A DNA stretch of 64,000 nt from Bacilli bacterium (GTDB taxonomy: Bacteria > Bacillota_I > Bacilli_A > RFN20 > CAG-826). The DNA lies in contig CAAFZT010000015.1 of NCBI GenBank assembly GCA_900767605.1, forward strand, positions 4,110 through 68,109, in the 5' to 3' direction. The notes under the pieces are model-generated. The model made no database searches, had not been told where the DNA came from, and saw nothing but the letters and a program-made list of their open reading frames with translations. The position numbers were made by a program, and so were the translations under genes. Below are positions 53,532 through 62,487 of this stretch, piece by piece. Every line of letters begins with the position of its first letter. Position 1 is the stretch's first letter.

Positions 53532-55811
53532 ATGAAACAAGTCTTTGAAACCGAATTCGCCGGACGCCATGTCAGCGTTGAAACCGGTGAAATCGCCAAA
53601 CAGGCCGACGGTTCTGTTCTGGTTCGCTATGGCGACACCGTGGTTTTGGCCACCGCTTGCTGCGCCGACGAACCCAAAGAGGGAGATTTCTTCCCCCTTA
53701 CCGTCAATTACGAAGAAAAAGCTTATGCCGTGGGCAAAATCCCAGGAAGCTTCAATCGTCGTGAAGGACGCCCCGGCGAACACGCCACTTTGTCCGCGCG
53801 TTTGATTGATCGCCCCATCCGCCCGTTATTCGCGGAAGGATTCCGCAACGAAGTCCAAATCGTCGCCACCGTGATGTCGGTGGATCCCAACAATACCCCG
53901 GAAATGACGGGGCTTCTCGGCGCCTCCCTTGCCCTTTGCATCTCGGACATCCCCTTCGATGGACCAGTTGCTGGAGTTTATGTTGGCCGCGTCAATGGCG
54001 AACTCGTCATCAACCCCACGGAAGAACAACGTCACCTCTCGGATATTGACCTCGCCGTCGCTGGTACGGAAGAAGCGATTATGATGGTTGAAGCCGGCGC
54101 AGGACAAGTCCCCGAAGAAGAAATGCTCGACGCCATCATGTTTGGCTTCGACGCCATCAAAGAGCTTTGCCGTTTCCAAAAGGAAATCATTGCTAAAATC
54201 GGAAAACCGAAGCGCGAAATCGCCCTTTATGCACCCGACCCCGCCATCAAAGCGGACATTGAATCCCGCATCGGCGAGAAGATGAAGAAAGCCATTTCCA
54301 TCTTCGATAAGTTGGAACGCCAAGATGCAATCGATGCTTTAAAGAAGGAAATTTTGGACGATTATGACCACCGCGAATACGAAGATGAGCACGACCACAA
54401 GATGAGCATGCTCATGGTCAACGACATCCTCGAAGGAATGGTCGCCGCGGAAGTTCGTCGTTTAATCATTGAAGAAAAAGTTCGTCCCGATGGACGTAAA
54501 GTTGATGAAATCCGTCCTCTTGACTGCCAAATTGATTTGCTGCCCCGCGCCCATGGTTCCGCCATGTTCACCCGTGGACAAACTCAAGTCATCGGCACCA
54601 CGACCCTTGGCCCTCTAGCCGACAAGCAACTCATCGATGATTTGACTCCCGAAACGGAACGTCGCTTCATGCACCACTACAATTTCCCGCCTTTCTCGGT
54701 TGGCGAAATTGGCCGCATGGGCACTCCGGGACGCCGCGAAATCGGACATGGAAAACTTGGCGAACGCGCCCTTGGCTGGGTGATGCCGAGCGAAGAAGAA
54801 TTCCCGTATACGGTTCGTTGCGTTGCCGATGTTGTCGAATCGAACGGCTCTTCCTCCCAGGCTTCGATTTGCGCGAACTGCATGTCGCTGATGGCGGCTG
54901 GCGTCCCCATCAAGGGAATCGTCTCGGGCATCGCGATGGGTCTTATCACCAATGATCCTTCCCGTTCCCCAGATTCGGAAACCAATCACTACACCATTTT
55001 GACCGATATCCAAGGTTTGGAAGACCATTTCGGTGATATGGACTTCAAGTGCGCTGGTACCGAAAAAGGCATCACCGCTCTTCAAATGGATATCAAAATC
55101 CACGGCGTTACCCGCGAAGTCTTAAGCGAAGCCCTCGCACAAGCGAACAAAGCTCGCGCGGAAATCCGCGAAAAGATTGCTTCCGTCATCCCCGAACCCC
55201 GCAAGGAAGTTTCCAAGTGGGCTCCGAAGATGGTGAGCTTCAAGATTGCTACCGACAAAATCCGCGATGTGATCGGCAAAGGCGGCGAAACGATCCAAGG
55301 CATGGTTCGCGAATGCGACGGCGCTGACATCAACGTCGAAGAAGACGGAACCATCACGATTTATCACTCCAACCAAGAAATGATCGACAAGGCCCGCAAG
55401 ATGATCGAAGATATCACTCGCGAAGCTAAAGTCGGCGAAATCTTCGACGGCACGGTCACTCGCGTGGAAGATTATGGCGCCTTCGTCAACCTCTTTGGCG
55501 ATACGGATGGCCTCTGCCACGTTTCTCGCTTAAAGTGGGACTATGTCGATAATGCGAATTCCATCGTTCATGTTGGCGACAAACTCAAAGTCGTTGTCAT
55601 CGGGCTCGATGAAAAAGGCAAAGTCAAAGTTAGCCACCGCGAATTCGAAGAGAAGCCGGAAGGGTATGTTGAACGCCCGGAAGGCGATAAAGGACCCCGC
55701 GGACCTCGTGGGAATTCCTCTCGCCCCCATGGCAATGGCTCCTTCCGTCCCCGTCAAGGAGGCGGACACGGCGGAGATCGCCGCGGACCTAAGCCGGGTT
55801 CCGACCGCTAA
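53532..55811 (+). CDS. pnp: Polynucleotide phosphorylase
   Basis: The 759-residue 3'-5' exoribonuclease has two RNase PH-like cores (first RYGDTVVLATACCADE; second SAMFTRGQTQVIGTTTLGP), a KH domain (DKIRDVIGKGGETIQGMV, near residue 575), and an S1 domain (VGEIFDGTVTRVEDYGAFVN, near 636). It ends in a Gly/Arg/Pro-rich tail (about 720-759, RGPRGNSSRPHGNG type) that may bind RNA. ATG at 53532 has AGGAA upstream and gives the standard N-terminus; the earlier TTG at 53502 is rejected. Confidence 0.97.
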   Translation: MKQVFETEFAGRHVSVETGEIAKQADGSVLVRYGDTVVLATACCADEPKEGDFFPLTVNYEEKAYAVGKIPGSFNRREGRPGEHATLSARLIDRPIRPLFAEGFRNEVQIVATVMSVDPNNTPEMTGLLGASLALCISDIPFDGPVAGVYVGRVNGELVINPTEEQRHLSDIDLAVAGTEEAIMMVEAGAGQVPEEEMLDAIMFGFDAIKELCRFQKEIIAKIGKPKREIALYAPDPAIKADIESRIGEKMKKAISIFDKLERQDAIDALKKEILDDYDHREYEDEHDHKMSMLMVNDILEGMVAAEVRRLIIEEKVRPDGRKVDEIRPLDCQIDLLPRAHGSAMFTRGQTQVIGTTTLGPLADKQLIDDLTPETERRFMHHYNFPPFSVGEIGRMGTPGRREIGHGKLGERALGWVMPSEEEFPYTVRCVADVVESNGSSSQASICANCMSLMAAGVPIKGIVSGIAMGLITNDPSRSPDSETNHYTILTDIQGLEDHFGDMDFKCAGTEKGITALQMDIKIHGVTREVLSEALAQANKARAEIREKIASVIPEPRKEVSKWAPKMVSFKIATDKIRDVIGKGGETIQGMVRECDGADINVEEDGTITIYHSNQEMIDKARKMIEDITREAKVGEIFDGTVTRVEDYGAFVNLFGDTDGLCHVSRLKWDYVDNANSIVHVGDKLKVVVIGLDEKGKVKVSHREFEEKPEGYVERPEGDKGPRGPRGNSSRPHGNGSFRPRQGGGHGGDRRGPKPGSDR

Positions 55812-55820
55812 AAAGTAAGG

Positions 55821-55853
55821 AAAAAATCGGAGGACTGTTCCTCCGATTTTTTT
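55821..55853. terminator. Bidirectional terminator between pnp and the methyltransferase gene
   Basis: AAATCGGAGGA (55824-55834)-CTGT-TCCTCCGATTT, with A and T tracts on either side. Confidence 0.93.
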
Positions 55854-56946
55854 ATTCTCCTAAGGCTTTGGCGAGAGTTTTTAAGGAAGCGTCGCGATAA
55901 AGTTCTAATGCATCATCGATACAAGAGATGCGATGATTTTTGAGAAGGAAATGCAAACGATTGATGAGGTGGTCAGAGAAATTTTCTTCGCGAAGATAGT
56001 CTTTGTCCTCGGATCCTTGGATTTCTTCTTCTAAAAGAGCGTTGAGGTGCCTTCTAAAATAAACCAGCATATCCTCTTCAATCCAATAGGCGTAGGTGAT
56101 GCCTTTTTTTTCTCTTTTTTTGAAGGAAAGATAAAGAGGTAAACCATCCTCGCAGTCATGCCATAAGTCCACATAGCAGAAGTCACAGTTAAATTCTTTT
56201 TCGGAAGCAACTTCCAGGGCGTCCCCTTGAATGAGCTTAATTTTTCCTGGATAAGGGAATAAAGGAAGGAGATATTGGGAGAATAAAGCGAGAACTTTTT
56301 CACTTCGTTCTACGATTCGAATCGAAGTAACCTCCTTTTTTAAGCTGATGGAATAGGCAAAATAACCTAGTCCGCATCCCATAACAACCACATCCCCCTT
56401 CGCTTTTTGAATATCCTCTTTCATCGTCTCGATTTCATGGGGGGCTAAACTCATCCATACCCGTCCATTTTCTTCTAATGCGTACGTGGGGAATGGCTGG
56501 GTGAAATAGCCTAGCGGAGTGGTGTCTTTGAAGTTAGATTCGGGGTCTACGCGCTTAGAAGCATAGCAAAAGGGAACGTAGGGATTGAAGGTTCTAACTT
56601 TTAAACAAAATGAACCTAACCGCTTTTTCTCTAAGGCGGATAAGGCCTTTTGGTAGGGGTCATTTCGATAGGGTTCGGGAGGAAGCTCCTCCAATTCGCC
56701 TAAATGAAATTTTTCCTCCACAAAATGAAAGTCTTCCCGCTCCTGCAAGGACAAAGAGGAAATAATTTCTTGTTTTAGAAGCAAAGAATAGGGCTTTTTC
56801 GTTTCCAAGGCTTTCTTCCCAATTCGCCGGGCATCTTTTGGAGACAAGGGCAGAAAAACCGCGTTAATGATTTGGTCATTGAGCTCCCCTAATTCTACGG
56901 TGTTTAGAAGGGGGAAGAGGGATTTGGATGGACAAAGAATCTTCAT
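55852..56946 (-). CDS. Rossmann-fold methyltransferase/spermidine-synthase-like protein
   Basis: The 364-residue protein has a SAM-binding Rossmann fold in its middle: motif I DVVVMGCGLGYFAYSI (about 190), an acidic end of strand 2 in RIVERSEKVLALF, and LIQGDALEV followed by CDFCYVDLWHDCEDGL. The pattern is like spermidine synthases and related class I methyltransferases. N- and C-terminal parts are not recognised, so substrate is unknown. The start at 56946 has TAAAAT 7 nt upstream and no ribosome binding site, so it is leaderless-like. Confidence 0.7.
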   Translation of the reverse strand: MKILCPSKSLFPLLNTVELGELNDQIINAVFLPLSPKDARRIGKKALETKKPYSLLLKQEIISSLSLQEREDFHFVEEKFHLGELEELPPEPYRNDPYQKALSALEKKRLGSFCLKVRTFNPYVPFCYASKRVDPESNFKDTTPLGYFTQPFPTYALEENGRVWMSLAPHEIETMKEDIQKAKGDVVVMGCGLGYFAYSISLKKEVTSIRIVERSEKVLALFSQYLLPLFPYPGKIKLIQGDALEVASEKEFNCDFCYVDLWHDCEDGLPLYLSFKKREKKGITYAYWIEEDMLVYFRRHLNALLEEEIQGSEDKDYLREENFSDHLINRLHFLLKNHRISCIDDALELYRDASLKTLAKALGE

Positions 56947-56953
56947 GTGTTTC

Positions 56954-56959
56954 ATTTTA
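56954..56959 (-). promoter_or_regulatory. -10 box of the leaderless methyltransferase transcript
   Basis: Reverse strand TAAAAT ends 7 nt before the ATG. It is divergent from the glpO-like promoter about 65 bp away. Confidence 0.5.
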
Positions 56960-57022
56960 ATAAATTCCGCATAAAATCCGAACAATTACTTGCTTAAGCG
57001 TGGCATTTTATCCCCTTTCGCC

Positions 57023-57028
57023 TATAAT
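57023..57028 (+). promoter_or_regulatory. -10 box of the leaderless FAD oxidoreductase operon
   Basis: TATAAT ends 7 nt before the ATG at 57036; the -35 is poor. Confidence 0.6.
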
Positions 57029-57035
57029 TAACTCT

Positions 57036-58466
57036 ATGAGTTATGACATTGTTGTTGTAGGCGGCGGTGTTATCGGCGCGTTTGTTGCCCGTTATCTATC
57101 CCGCTACCAAGCCACGACGTTGGTTTTGGAAAAAGAAAATGACGTTGGCGACGTCACTTCGATGGCGAATTCCGCTATCGTTCATTCTGGGGATGATCCT
57201 AAACCCGGAACGCTAAAAGCCCGTTTCAACGTAGCAGGAAATCGCATGTTCGATGAAATTTCTTCCGATTTGGATGTGGAATTTAACCGCTGTGGTTCGC
57301 TGAATGTGGCGATTTACGAGGAACAACTCGAAGCCCTTCGAAAACTTCAACAGAATGCAGAAGCCAATGGGGTTTTGACCCGAATGCTCAGCGCTGAAGA
57401 AGTGAAAAAAATTGAGCCAAACATCAATCCGGAAGTAAAGGGCGCTTTGCTTGCTCCCACTGCTGGAATCGTGAATCCGTTCACGCTTACCTCCCATGCG
57501 ATGGAAAATGCCTGCGATAACGGCGTAGTGCTACATTTGGATGAAGCGGTTACTGCCATCGTGAAACTAGATTCCGGCTTTCACGTCAAGACGACGAAAG
57601 GAGAATATATTTGCCGCGTTGTCGTTAACTGCGCTGGACTTCATAGCGACGATATCGCGTCCATGGTGGAGCCTATCGATTGGTCGATTCACCCCCGCAA
57701 AGGCGAATATTATGTTTTAGACCATTATGCTCCGGGACTAGTGAATCACGTTTTGTTCCCTCTCCCGACTGCAAAAGGAAAAGGCGTTTTGGTGACGATG
57801 ACTTCTAGTGGAGACTATTTGGTGGGCCCATCCAGTGAATTCGTCGATGATGACGAAGATTTCTCTACGGATGTACTGACGTTATCCGAAGTGAAAAAAG
57901 CGGCGACGTCCCTTGTTCCTTCTATTCCTTTTCGCGAACAAATCCGCGTCTTTGCCGGATTGCGTGCGACACCCTCCAATGGCGATTTCATTATTGGTCC
58001 GTCGAAAACTTGCCCTGGCTTCTTTAATGTAGCCGGCATGGAATCCCCGGGACTCGCCAGTAGCCCTGCGGTAGGACAATATGTGGCCGATGAGCTTGTT
58101 GCCCCGTTCTTGGGTTTAAAAACCAAGGAAAATTGGAATCCGAAGATCCGCCCCTATGTTCATATCGCATCTTTGCCGTTAGAAGAACAAAATCGCCTTA
58201 TCCAAGAACGCCCCGAATATGGCAATATCGTTTGCAATTGCGAAAAGGTTAGCCTTGGGGAGATTGAAGATGTGGTTAGCCGCAGCGTCCCCTGCAAAAC
58301 GATTAAAGCGGTTAAAAAGCGCACTCGCGCGGGATTTGGCAAATGCCAAGGTGGATTTTGCCAACCCAAAGTTTTGCTGTTTTTGAGCAAGGAATTGGGC
58401 TTATCGCCTTTAGAAGTTCTTTATGACAAAAATGGATCCGAAATCCTAGAAAAGGAGTCCAAATAA
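57036..58466 (+). CDS. FAD-dependent glycerol-3-phosphate dehydrogenase-like (GlpA/GlpO type) with [2Fe-2S] tail
   Basis: The 476-residue protein has an N-terminal FAD fold (YDIVVVGGGVIGAFVARYLS) and a DAO-type substrate domain (LLAPTAGIVNPFTL, FAGLRATPSNGDFIIGPS). From about residue 395 it has a BFD-like [2Fe-2S] domain with IVCNCEKV and GKCQGGFCQP (four Cys). It is the first gene of a three-gene set (this gene, an NAD(P)/FAD oxidoreductase, a DUF1667 protein) that in many anaerobes acts as a glycerol-3-phosphate dehydrogenase-like complex. 2-hydroxyglutarate oxidase (LhgO) is a related alternative. Confidence 0.87.
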   Translation: MSYDIVVVGGGVIGAFVARYLSRYQATTLVLEKENDVGDVTSMANSAIVHSGDDPKPGTLKARFNVAGNRMFDEISSDLDVEFNRCGSLNVAIYEEQLEALRKLQQNAEANGVLTRMLSAEEVKKIEPNINPEVKGALLAPTAGIVNPFTLTSHAMENACDNGVVLHLDEAVTAIVKLDSGFHVKTTKGEYICRVVVNCAGLHSDDIASMVEPIDWSIHPRKGEYYVLDHYAPGLVNHVLFPLPTAKGKGVLVTMTSSGDYLVGPSSEFVDDDEDFSTDVLTLSEVKKAATSLVPSIPFREQIRVFAGLRATPSNGDFIIGPSKTCPGFFNVAGMESPGLASSPAVGQYVADELVAPFLGLKTKENWNPKIRPYVHIASLPLEEQNRLIQERPEYGNIVCNCEKVSLGEIEDVVSRSVPCKTIKAVKKRTRAGFGKCQGGFCQPKVLLFLSKELGLSPLEVLYDKNGSEILEKESK

Positions 58467-58467
58467 G

Positions 58468-59733
58468 ATGGAATACCACGATTTAGTCATTATTGGTGGC
58501 GGATCCGCGGGAATGGCTGCGGCAGTCAGTGCCTACGACAAGGGAATTCGCGATATTTTGATTTTGGAACGTAATGAGATGCTAGGGGGAATCCTCAACC
58601 AATGCATTCATAACGGCTTTGGTCTTCATGAATTTAAAGAAGAATTGACGGGGCCGGAATTTTTGACGCAATTTGTTAAACAAGTCGAAGAAAGAAAGAT
58701 TCCTTATTGGCTCGACGCTAACGTAACCCATATTAGCAAAGAGAAGGTTTTAACCGTTCTTTGCCCTAAAGGAGCGAAAGAAATCCAGGCAAAATCCATC
58801 ATCATGGCGGCGGGTTGCTACGAAAGGAACGCTGGGGCTATCGGCATTCCCGGTGACCGCCCTGCCGGAGTCATCACAGCGGGTCAGGCTCAGCTCTATT
58901 TAAACGAATACGGCTATTTGGTCGGCAAGAAGGTTTTCATCCTTGGATCGGGCGATATTGGCCTTATTATGGCCCGACGCATGACGTTAGAAGGAGCAAA
59001 AGTCCTTGGTGTTGCTGAAATCATGCCCTATTCGAATGGGCTGAACCGTAATATTCAGCAATGCCTTAAAGACTACGATATTCCTTTGTATCTCTCCCAT
59101 ACGGTATCAAAGGTCATCGGTAAATCCAAGCTAGAAGCCATTGAAATCAGCGAAGTGGATTCCCGTATGAATGTTATTCCTGGAACCGCTAAGCGTTTCC
59201 AAGTGGATACGCTGCTTTTATCCATTGGTCTTATCCCAAATAACGATTTGTTGAATCACCTTGGAATCCCTGTTTCTAGAAGCCGTGGAAGCGAAGTCAA
59301 TGAATACATGGAAACGGCCCAAGAGGGAATCTTCTCTTGCGGAAACGTTTTGCATGTTCACGATCTTGTGGACTATGTGGTGGCAGAAGGAAAGACCGCA
59401 GGAGAAGGAGCGGCTCTTTATCTTCAAGGAAAATTGCCAAAACGGGAGAAGGAAATTCGCACGATCGCTGGCAATGGAATCGGCTACGTTGTCCCTTCCA
59501 CGATTTGCCTAGAAGATTGCGGAGATTCCCTTGAATTTAAGTTCCGTGTTCGTCGACCAGAGAAAAACGTATACATTCAATACGAAATGAACGGAGAAGT
59601 GCTTAAAAAGTTCTTTAAACAATCGATAATACCTTCGGAAATGGAAATTCAAAGACTTCCTAAGAACCTACTAAAAAATAACCAAGGTTCTATCACTATC
59701 TCCCTAGTCGCTAAAGAGGAGGCTTCCTTATGA
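58468..59733 (+). CDS. NAD(P)/FAD-dependent oxidoreductase of the glp-like set
   Basis: The 421-residue flavoprotein has an FAD-binding start HDLVIIGGGSAGMAAAVSAY, a region GILNQCIHNGFGLHEF, an ATG-type MAAGCYERNAGAIGIPGDRP, and a second dinucleotide site KKVFILGSGDIGLIMARRMT (about 150-170). It ends with a domain of about 85 residues (IRTIAGNGIGYVVPSTICLE onward). The 1-nt gap after the first gene and 4-nt overlap with the next show a tight operon. It probably moves electrons between NAD(P)H and the partner's FAD. Confidence 0.87.
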   Translation: MEYHDLVIIGGGSAGMAAAVSAYDKGIRDILILERNEMLGGILNQCIHNGFGLHEFKEELTGPEFLTQFVKQVEERKIPYWLDANVTHISKEKVLTVLCPKGAKEIQAKSIIMAAGCYERNAGAIGIPGDRPAGVITAGQAQLYLNEYGYLVGKKVFILGSGDIGLIMARRMTLEGAKVLGVAEIMPYSNGLNRNIQQCLKDYDIPLYLSHTVSKVIGKSKLEAIEISEVDSRMNVIPGTAKRFQVDTLLLSIGLIPNNDLLNHLGIPVSRSRGSEVNEYMETAQEGIFSCGNVLHVHDLVDYVVAEGKTAGEGAALYLQGKLPKREKEIRTIAGNGIGYVVPSTICLEDCGDSLEFKFRVRRPEKNVYIQYEMNGEVLKKFFKQSIIPSEMEIQRLPKNLLKNNQGSITISLVAKEEASL

Positions 59734-60080
59734 TCCATGAATTAACTTGCATTGTTTGTCCTCGTGGCTGCCACCTTAAAGTGGATGATTCCACCTTGGA
59801 AGTCACCGGCAATTCTTGCCCCCGAGGCGCGGCCTATGGAAAACAAGAAGTCGTTGACCCGCGCAGAACCTTGACTTCGACGGTTCGCTGCAATTCTAAG
59901 TTTCTTCGCGTTTGCCCTGTTAAAACCAATTCTGATATTCGCAAAGACAAAATATTTGACGTCATGAAAGTTGTCAATGAAACGACGGTATCGGTTCCGG
60001 TTCAAATGGGACAGGTTCTTGTGAAAAACATCGCGGATTCTGGTGCGGATTTAATTGCAACAAGAGAAATCTTAAATTGA
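59730..60080 (+). CDS. DUF1667 protein of the glp-like set
   Basis: The 116-residue protein matches DUF1667: LTCIVCPRGCHLKVDD and NSCPRGAAYGKQEVVDPRR supply paired cysteines (C8, C11, C15 and a later CPRG) that look like an FeS site, then VCPVKTNSDIRKDKIFDVM. In related operons this small protein completes the complex with the two flavoproteins. Its ATG overlaps the previous stop (ATGA), so translation is coupled. Confidence 0.88.
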   Translation: MIHELTCIVCPRGCHLKVDDSTLEVTGNSCPRGAAYGKQEVVDPRRTLTSTVRCNSKFLRVCPVKTNSDIRKDKIFDVMKVVNETTVSVPVQMGQVLVKNIADSGADLIATREILN

Positions 60081-60101
60081 TATAGGGTTTCCGTTTGGAA
60101 A

Positions 60102-60647
60102 ATGAGGGCAATCATTGTTAGCGACATACATGGACGTTTGAATGTAGTTCGAAAACTAGATTCCCTTTTTTCGTCTTTTCACCCTGACAAAATCGTTTTG
60201 CTGGGGGACTTGTTTTACAACGGCCCTCGAAATGGAGTGCCCGAGGATTACGACCCTCTTGCCTGTGCCCAAATTCTAAATAAATGGTCGCGCATTATCC
60301 TCTCGGTCCGGGGGAATTGCGATTCCCGTGCGGATCAAAGCCTGGTCCATTTTGATTTAACTTCCGATTCGAATGTGGTTTATCTGAATGGGTTCCGATG
60401 CGATTTGATCCACGGGGATTTGCTAACCAGCGAGCTTTTAAGCGTTCAACGTGGCGACATCCTTCTATTTGGACACACGCATGTGTACATGCTTAAGAAG
60501 ATGGACGGGGTTGTTTACGTAAACCCGGGGTCTCCTTCATTTCCCAAGAATGGAAATCCTCCGACCTATGCGGTGATGGAGGGGCTTCACCTAGAAATCC
60601 GTAGACTAGATGGGGACCAAACAATGGCGTCGCTAGACTTGGTATGA
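60102..60647 (+). CDS. YfcE/MJ0936-type metallophosphodiesterase
   Basis: The 181-residue protein carries the binuclear metal motifs of the YfcE family: IIVSDIHGRL (D-x-H), VLLGDLF (GD), VRGNCD (GNxD), LIHGD and LFGHTHV (GHTH). It is cytosolic and small, as usual for phosphodiesterases of this group; natural substrate unknown. It lies 21 nt after the DUF1667 gene with no terminator between, so it may be cotranscribed. No clear Shine-Dalgarno site. Confidence 0.9.
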   Translation: MRAIIVSDIHGRLNVVRKLDSLFSSFHPDKIVLLGDLFYNGPRNGVPEDYDPLACAQILNKWSRIILSVRGNCDSRADQSLVHFDLTSDSNVVYLNGFRCDLIHGDLLTSELLSVQRGDILLFGHTHVYMLKKMDGVVYVNPGSPSFPKNGNPPTYAVMEGLHLEIRRLDGDQTMASLDLV

Positions 60648-60692
60648 AAGCCCTTTTATGTTGTTTGGTTTTCTTTCTTTCCTGTAACTGCG

Positions 60693-60698
60693 TATAAT
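60693..60698 (+). promoter_or_regulatory. -10 box of the RNase J-like gene
   Basis: TATAAT, with a leader of about 40 nt and AGAGG near the start; -35 is weak. Confidence 0.5.
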
Positions 60699-60744
60699 GA
60701 ACGCGTTTTAGAGAACAATATTTGATGAAATTAGAGGCTATTTT

Positions 60745-62418
60745 ATGAGCGAAAAAATTAAAATCTTCGCATTAGGCGGTTTGGATGAAGAGGGCAAATG
60801 CCTGAATTGCGTCCAAATCAATAATGATATTTTTGTGGTCGATTGCGGCGCTTTGCCCCCAGATAAAACGATGCCCGGTGTGGACTATTTGATCCCCAAT
60901 CACGATTTTTTGACGGAGCATAAGGACCAGGTAAAGGCCTATATTCTTCTCCATGGCCATGATGACGCGATCGGTGCTATGCCTTTTGTCTATGAATCGG
61001 CCCCTGCGCCGGTTTATGGGTCTTCCCTTACCTTAAAAATGTTAGGAATTTTTACCCAGCACGTAAAAAAGGACCCGAAGATGTACGAATTCCACCCGGT
61101 TCCTCCCACGGGGCAAATCAAAATTTGCGGAAGGGTCTTCCATTTCTTCCATACGGCGCACAACGTTGCAGATAGCAGTGGACTTGCGATAGAAACCGAA
61201 TACGGCAACATCGTATTTACCGGTGATTTTGTCATTGAAAATAGCGCGGATCCCTCTTATTTAAATGATATGAACGCCATTGCTAAAATCGCAGAAAAGC
61301 CGACTTTAGCCTTGCTTCCCGAATCCTTATACGCCTCTCGTCCTGGTTATACGGCCCCGTTATATAAATTAACTCCTCATATCGAAGATTACTTTAAAAC
61401 GGCAGAAGGACGAATCTTCATTTCCCTAAAAGCCCAAGACCAATTCAACATTGACGAAATCATTCGTTTGGCTATTCATTACCATAAAAAGATCGTTTGC
61501 TACGATTCCACGGCTTTGGATACCATGACGGAAATGGCTTCCTGCGGGCAACTTTTGATTCCGAAGGAGAATTATGCTTCTTTGGATGATATTCTTCGCG
61601 TCCGTGACCAAGATTTGGTCGTGCTTATGTTGGGATATGGGTCGAAACTATTCCGTAAAATCGCCCTTTTGGCATCGCAGCAGAACGAAGACCGTCGTAT
61701 TAAACTCAAAGAAACGGATACGTTTATCGTGGCGAACCCGAGCGATGACAACACCGAAATCGAATACGTGGATGCCGCCGATGAGCTTTATCGTTGCGGT
61801 TGCCATGTCTTCATTGTGCCGAAGAAAACCTTCCTTCGCATGCACGCTAGTGAAGAAGATTTGAAGATGATGGCTTCGATTTTGAAACCGAAGTTCTATA
61901 TTCCGATTAAAGGCTTATTCAAGGATCTTCTCGCCAATGCTATGCTTGCCTTATCGATGGGCATTAATTTGAATCACAGCAACGTCTTTGTTTTGGAAAA
62001 CGGGCTTTCGGTCCTTATCGATGATAAAGGCGGGCGTTTGTTTGATGAACACATTCCGCATGGAGACGTCATTATCGATGGCGCGGGAGTCGGGGACGTC
62101 TCACAAGAAGTACTCGATGACCGTCAAAAATTGGCGGATGGTGTTGTGATTGTTGCCGCGACCATTTCGCGAAAACAGGCGGAAGTTGTGGCGGGACCTG
62201 ATATCCAGATGCGCGGATTTGTTTATGGCAAGGACCAAGATATGGTCATTCGGGACGTTACTAAGGTCTTCCAGCAAACCATGGATGAATTCTTGGTCAA
62301 CCCCAATTACAATTTTGAGGAGATTCAACAAAACGTCTACGAGCGTTGCTTACGTACCGTTCGTCGCACCACGGGAAAAGAACCCATGGTCCTTCCCCTC
62401 ATGATTGAAGTGGATTAA
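60745..62418 (+). CDS. Ribonuclease J family protein, J2-like
   Basis: The 557-residue protein has the RNase J layout: beta-lactamase core with KIFALGGLDEEGK start, metal loop LHGHDDAIGAMP (residues 69-80), HTAHNVADSSG, VFTGDF, beta-CASP insert, then FLRMHASEEDLKMM, and a C-terminal domain. The signature HxHxDH is changed to H70-x-H72-x-D74-A75: the last metal-binding His is Ala. RNase J2 of Bacillus and Staphylococcus has like losses and weak activity while assisting J1. A J1 partner is not in the window. It follows yfcE but has its own -10. Confidence 0.88.
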   Translation: MSEKIKIFALGGLDEEGKCLNCVQINNDIFVVDCGALPPDKTMPGVDYLIPNHDFLTEHKDQVKAYILLHGHDDAIGAMPFVYESAPAPVYGSSLTLKMLGIFTQHVKKDPKMYEFHPVPPTGQIKICGRVFHFFHTAHNVADSSGLAIETEYGNIVFTGDFVIENSADPSYLNDMNAIAKIAEKPTLALLPESLYASRPGYTAPLYKLTPHIEDYFKTAEGRIFISLKAQDQFNIDEIIRLAIHYHKKIVCYDSTALDTMTEMASCGQLLIPKENYASLDDILRVRDQDLVVLMLGYGSKLFRKIALLASQQNEDRRIKLKETDTFIVANPSDDNTEIEYVDAADELYRCGCHVFIVPKKTFLRMHASEEDLKMMASILKPKFYIPIKGLFKDLLANAMLALSMGINLNHSNVFVLENGLSVLIDDKGGRLFDEHIPHGDVIIDGAGVGDVSQEVLDDRQKLADGVVIVAATISRKQAEVVAGPDIQMRGFVYGKDQDMVIRDVTKVFQQTMDEFLVNPNYNFEEIQQNVYERCLRTVRRTTGKEPMVLPLMIEVD

Positions 62419-62442
62419 GGAACAAAAAGTAAGGTTAAATTG

Positions 62443-62476
62443 CCCGGGGGTTCTAGTCACTTCCGGGTTTTCTTTC
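62443..62476 (+). terminator. Terminator of the RNase J-like gene
   Basis: CCCGG (62443-62447) pairs with CCGGG (62463-62467), followed by TTTTCTTTC. The T-tract leads straight into the ftsK -10 box. Confidence 0.65.
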
Positions 62477-62482
62477 TATAAT
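62477..62482 (+). promoter_or_regulatory. -10 box of the leaderless ftsK transcript
   Basis: TATAAT ends 5 nt before ATG at 62488; TAGTCA (62454-62459) at a 17-bp spacer is a fair -35. Confidence 0.65.
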
Positions 62483-62487
62483 GAAAG

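Noticed and set aside
57036..60080. Naming the flavoprotein operon glpABC outright
   Set aside because: Layout and domains fit, but 2-hydroxyglutarate oxidase-like relatives share them; symbols left blank.
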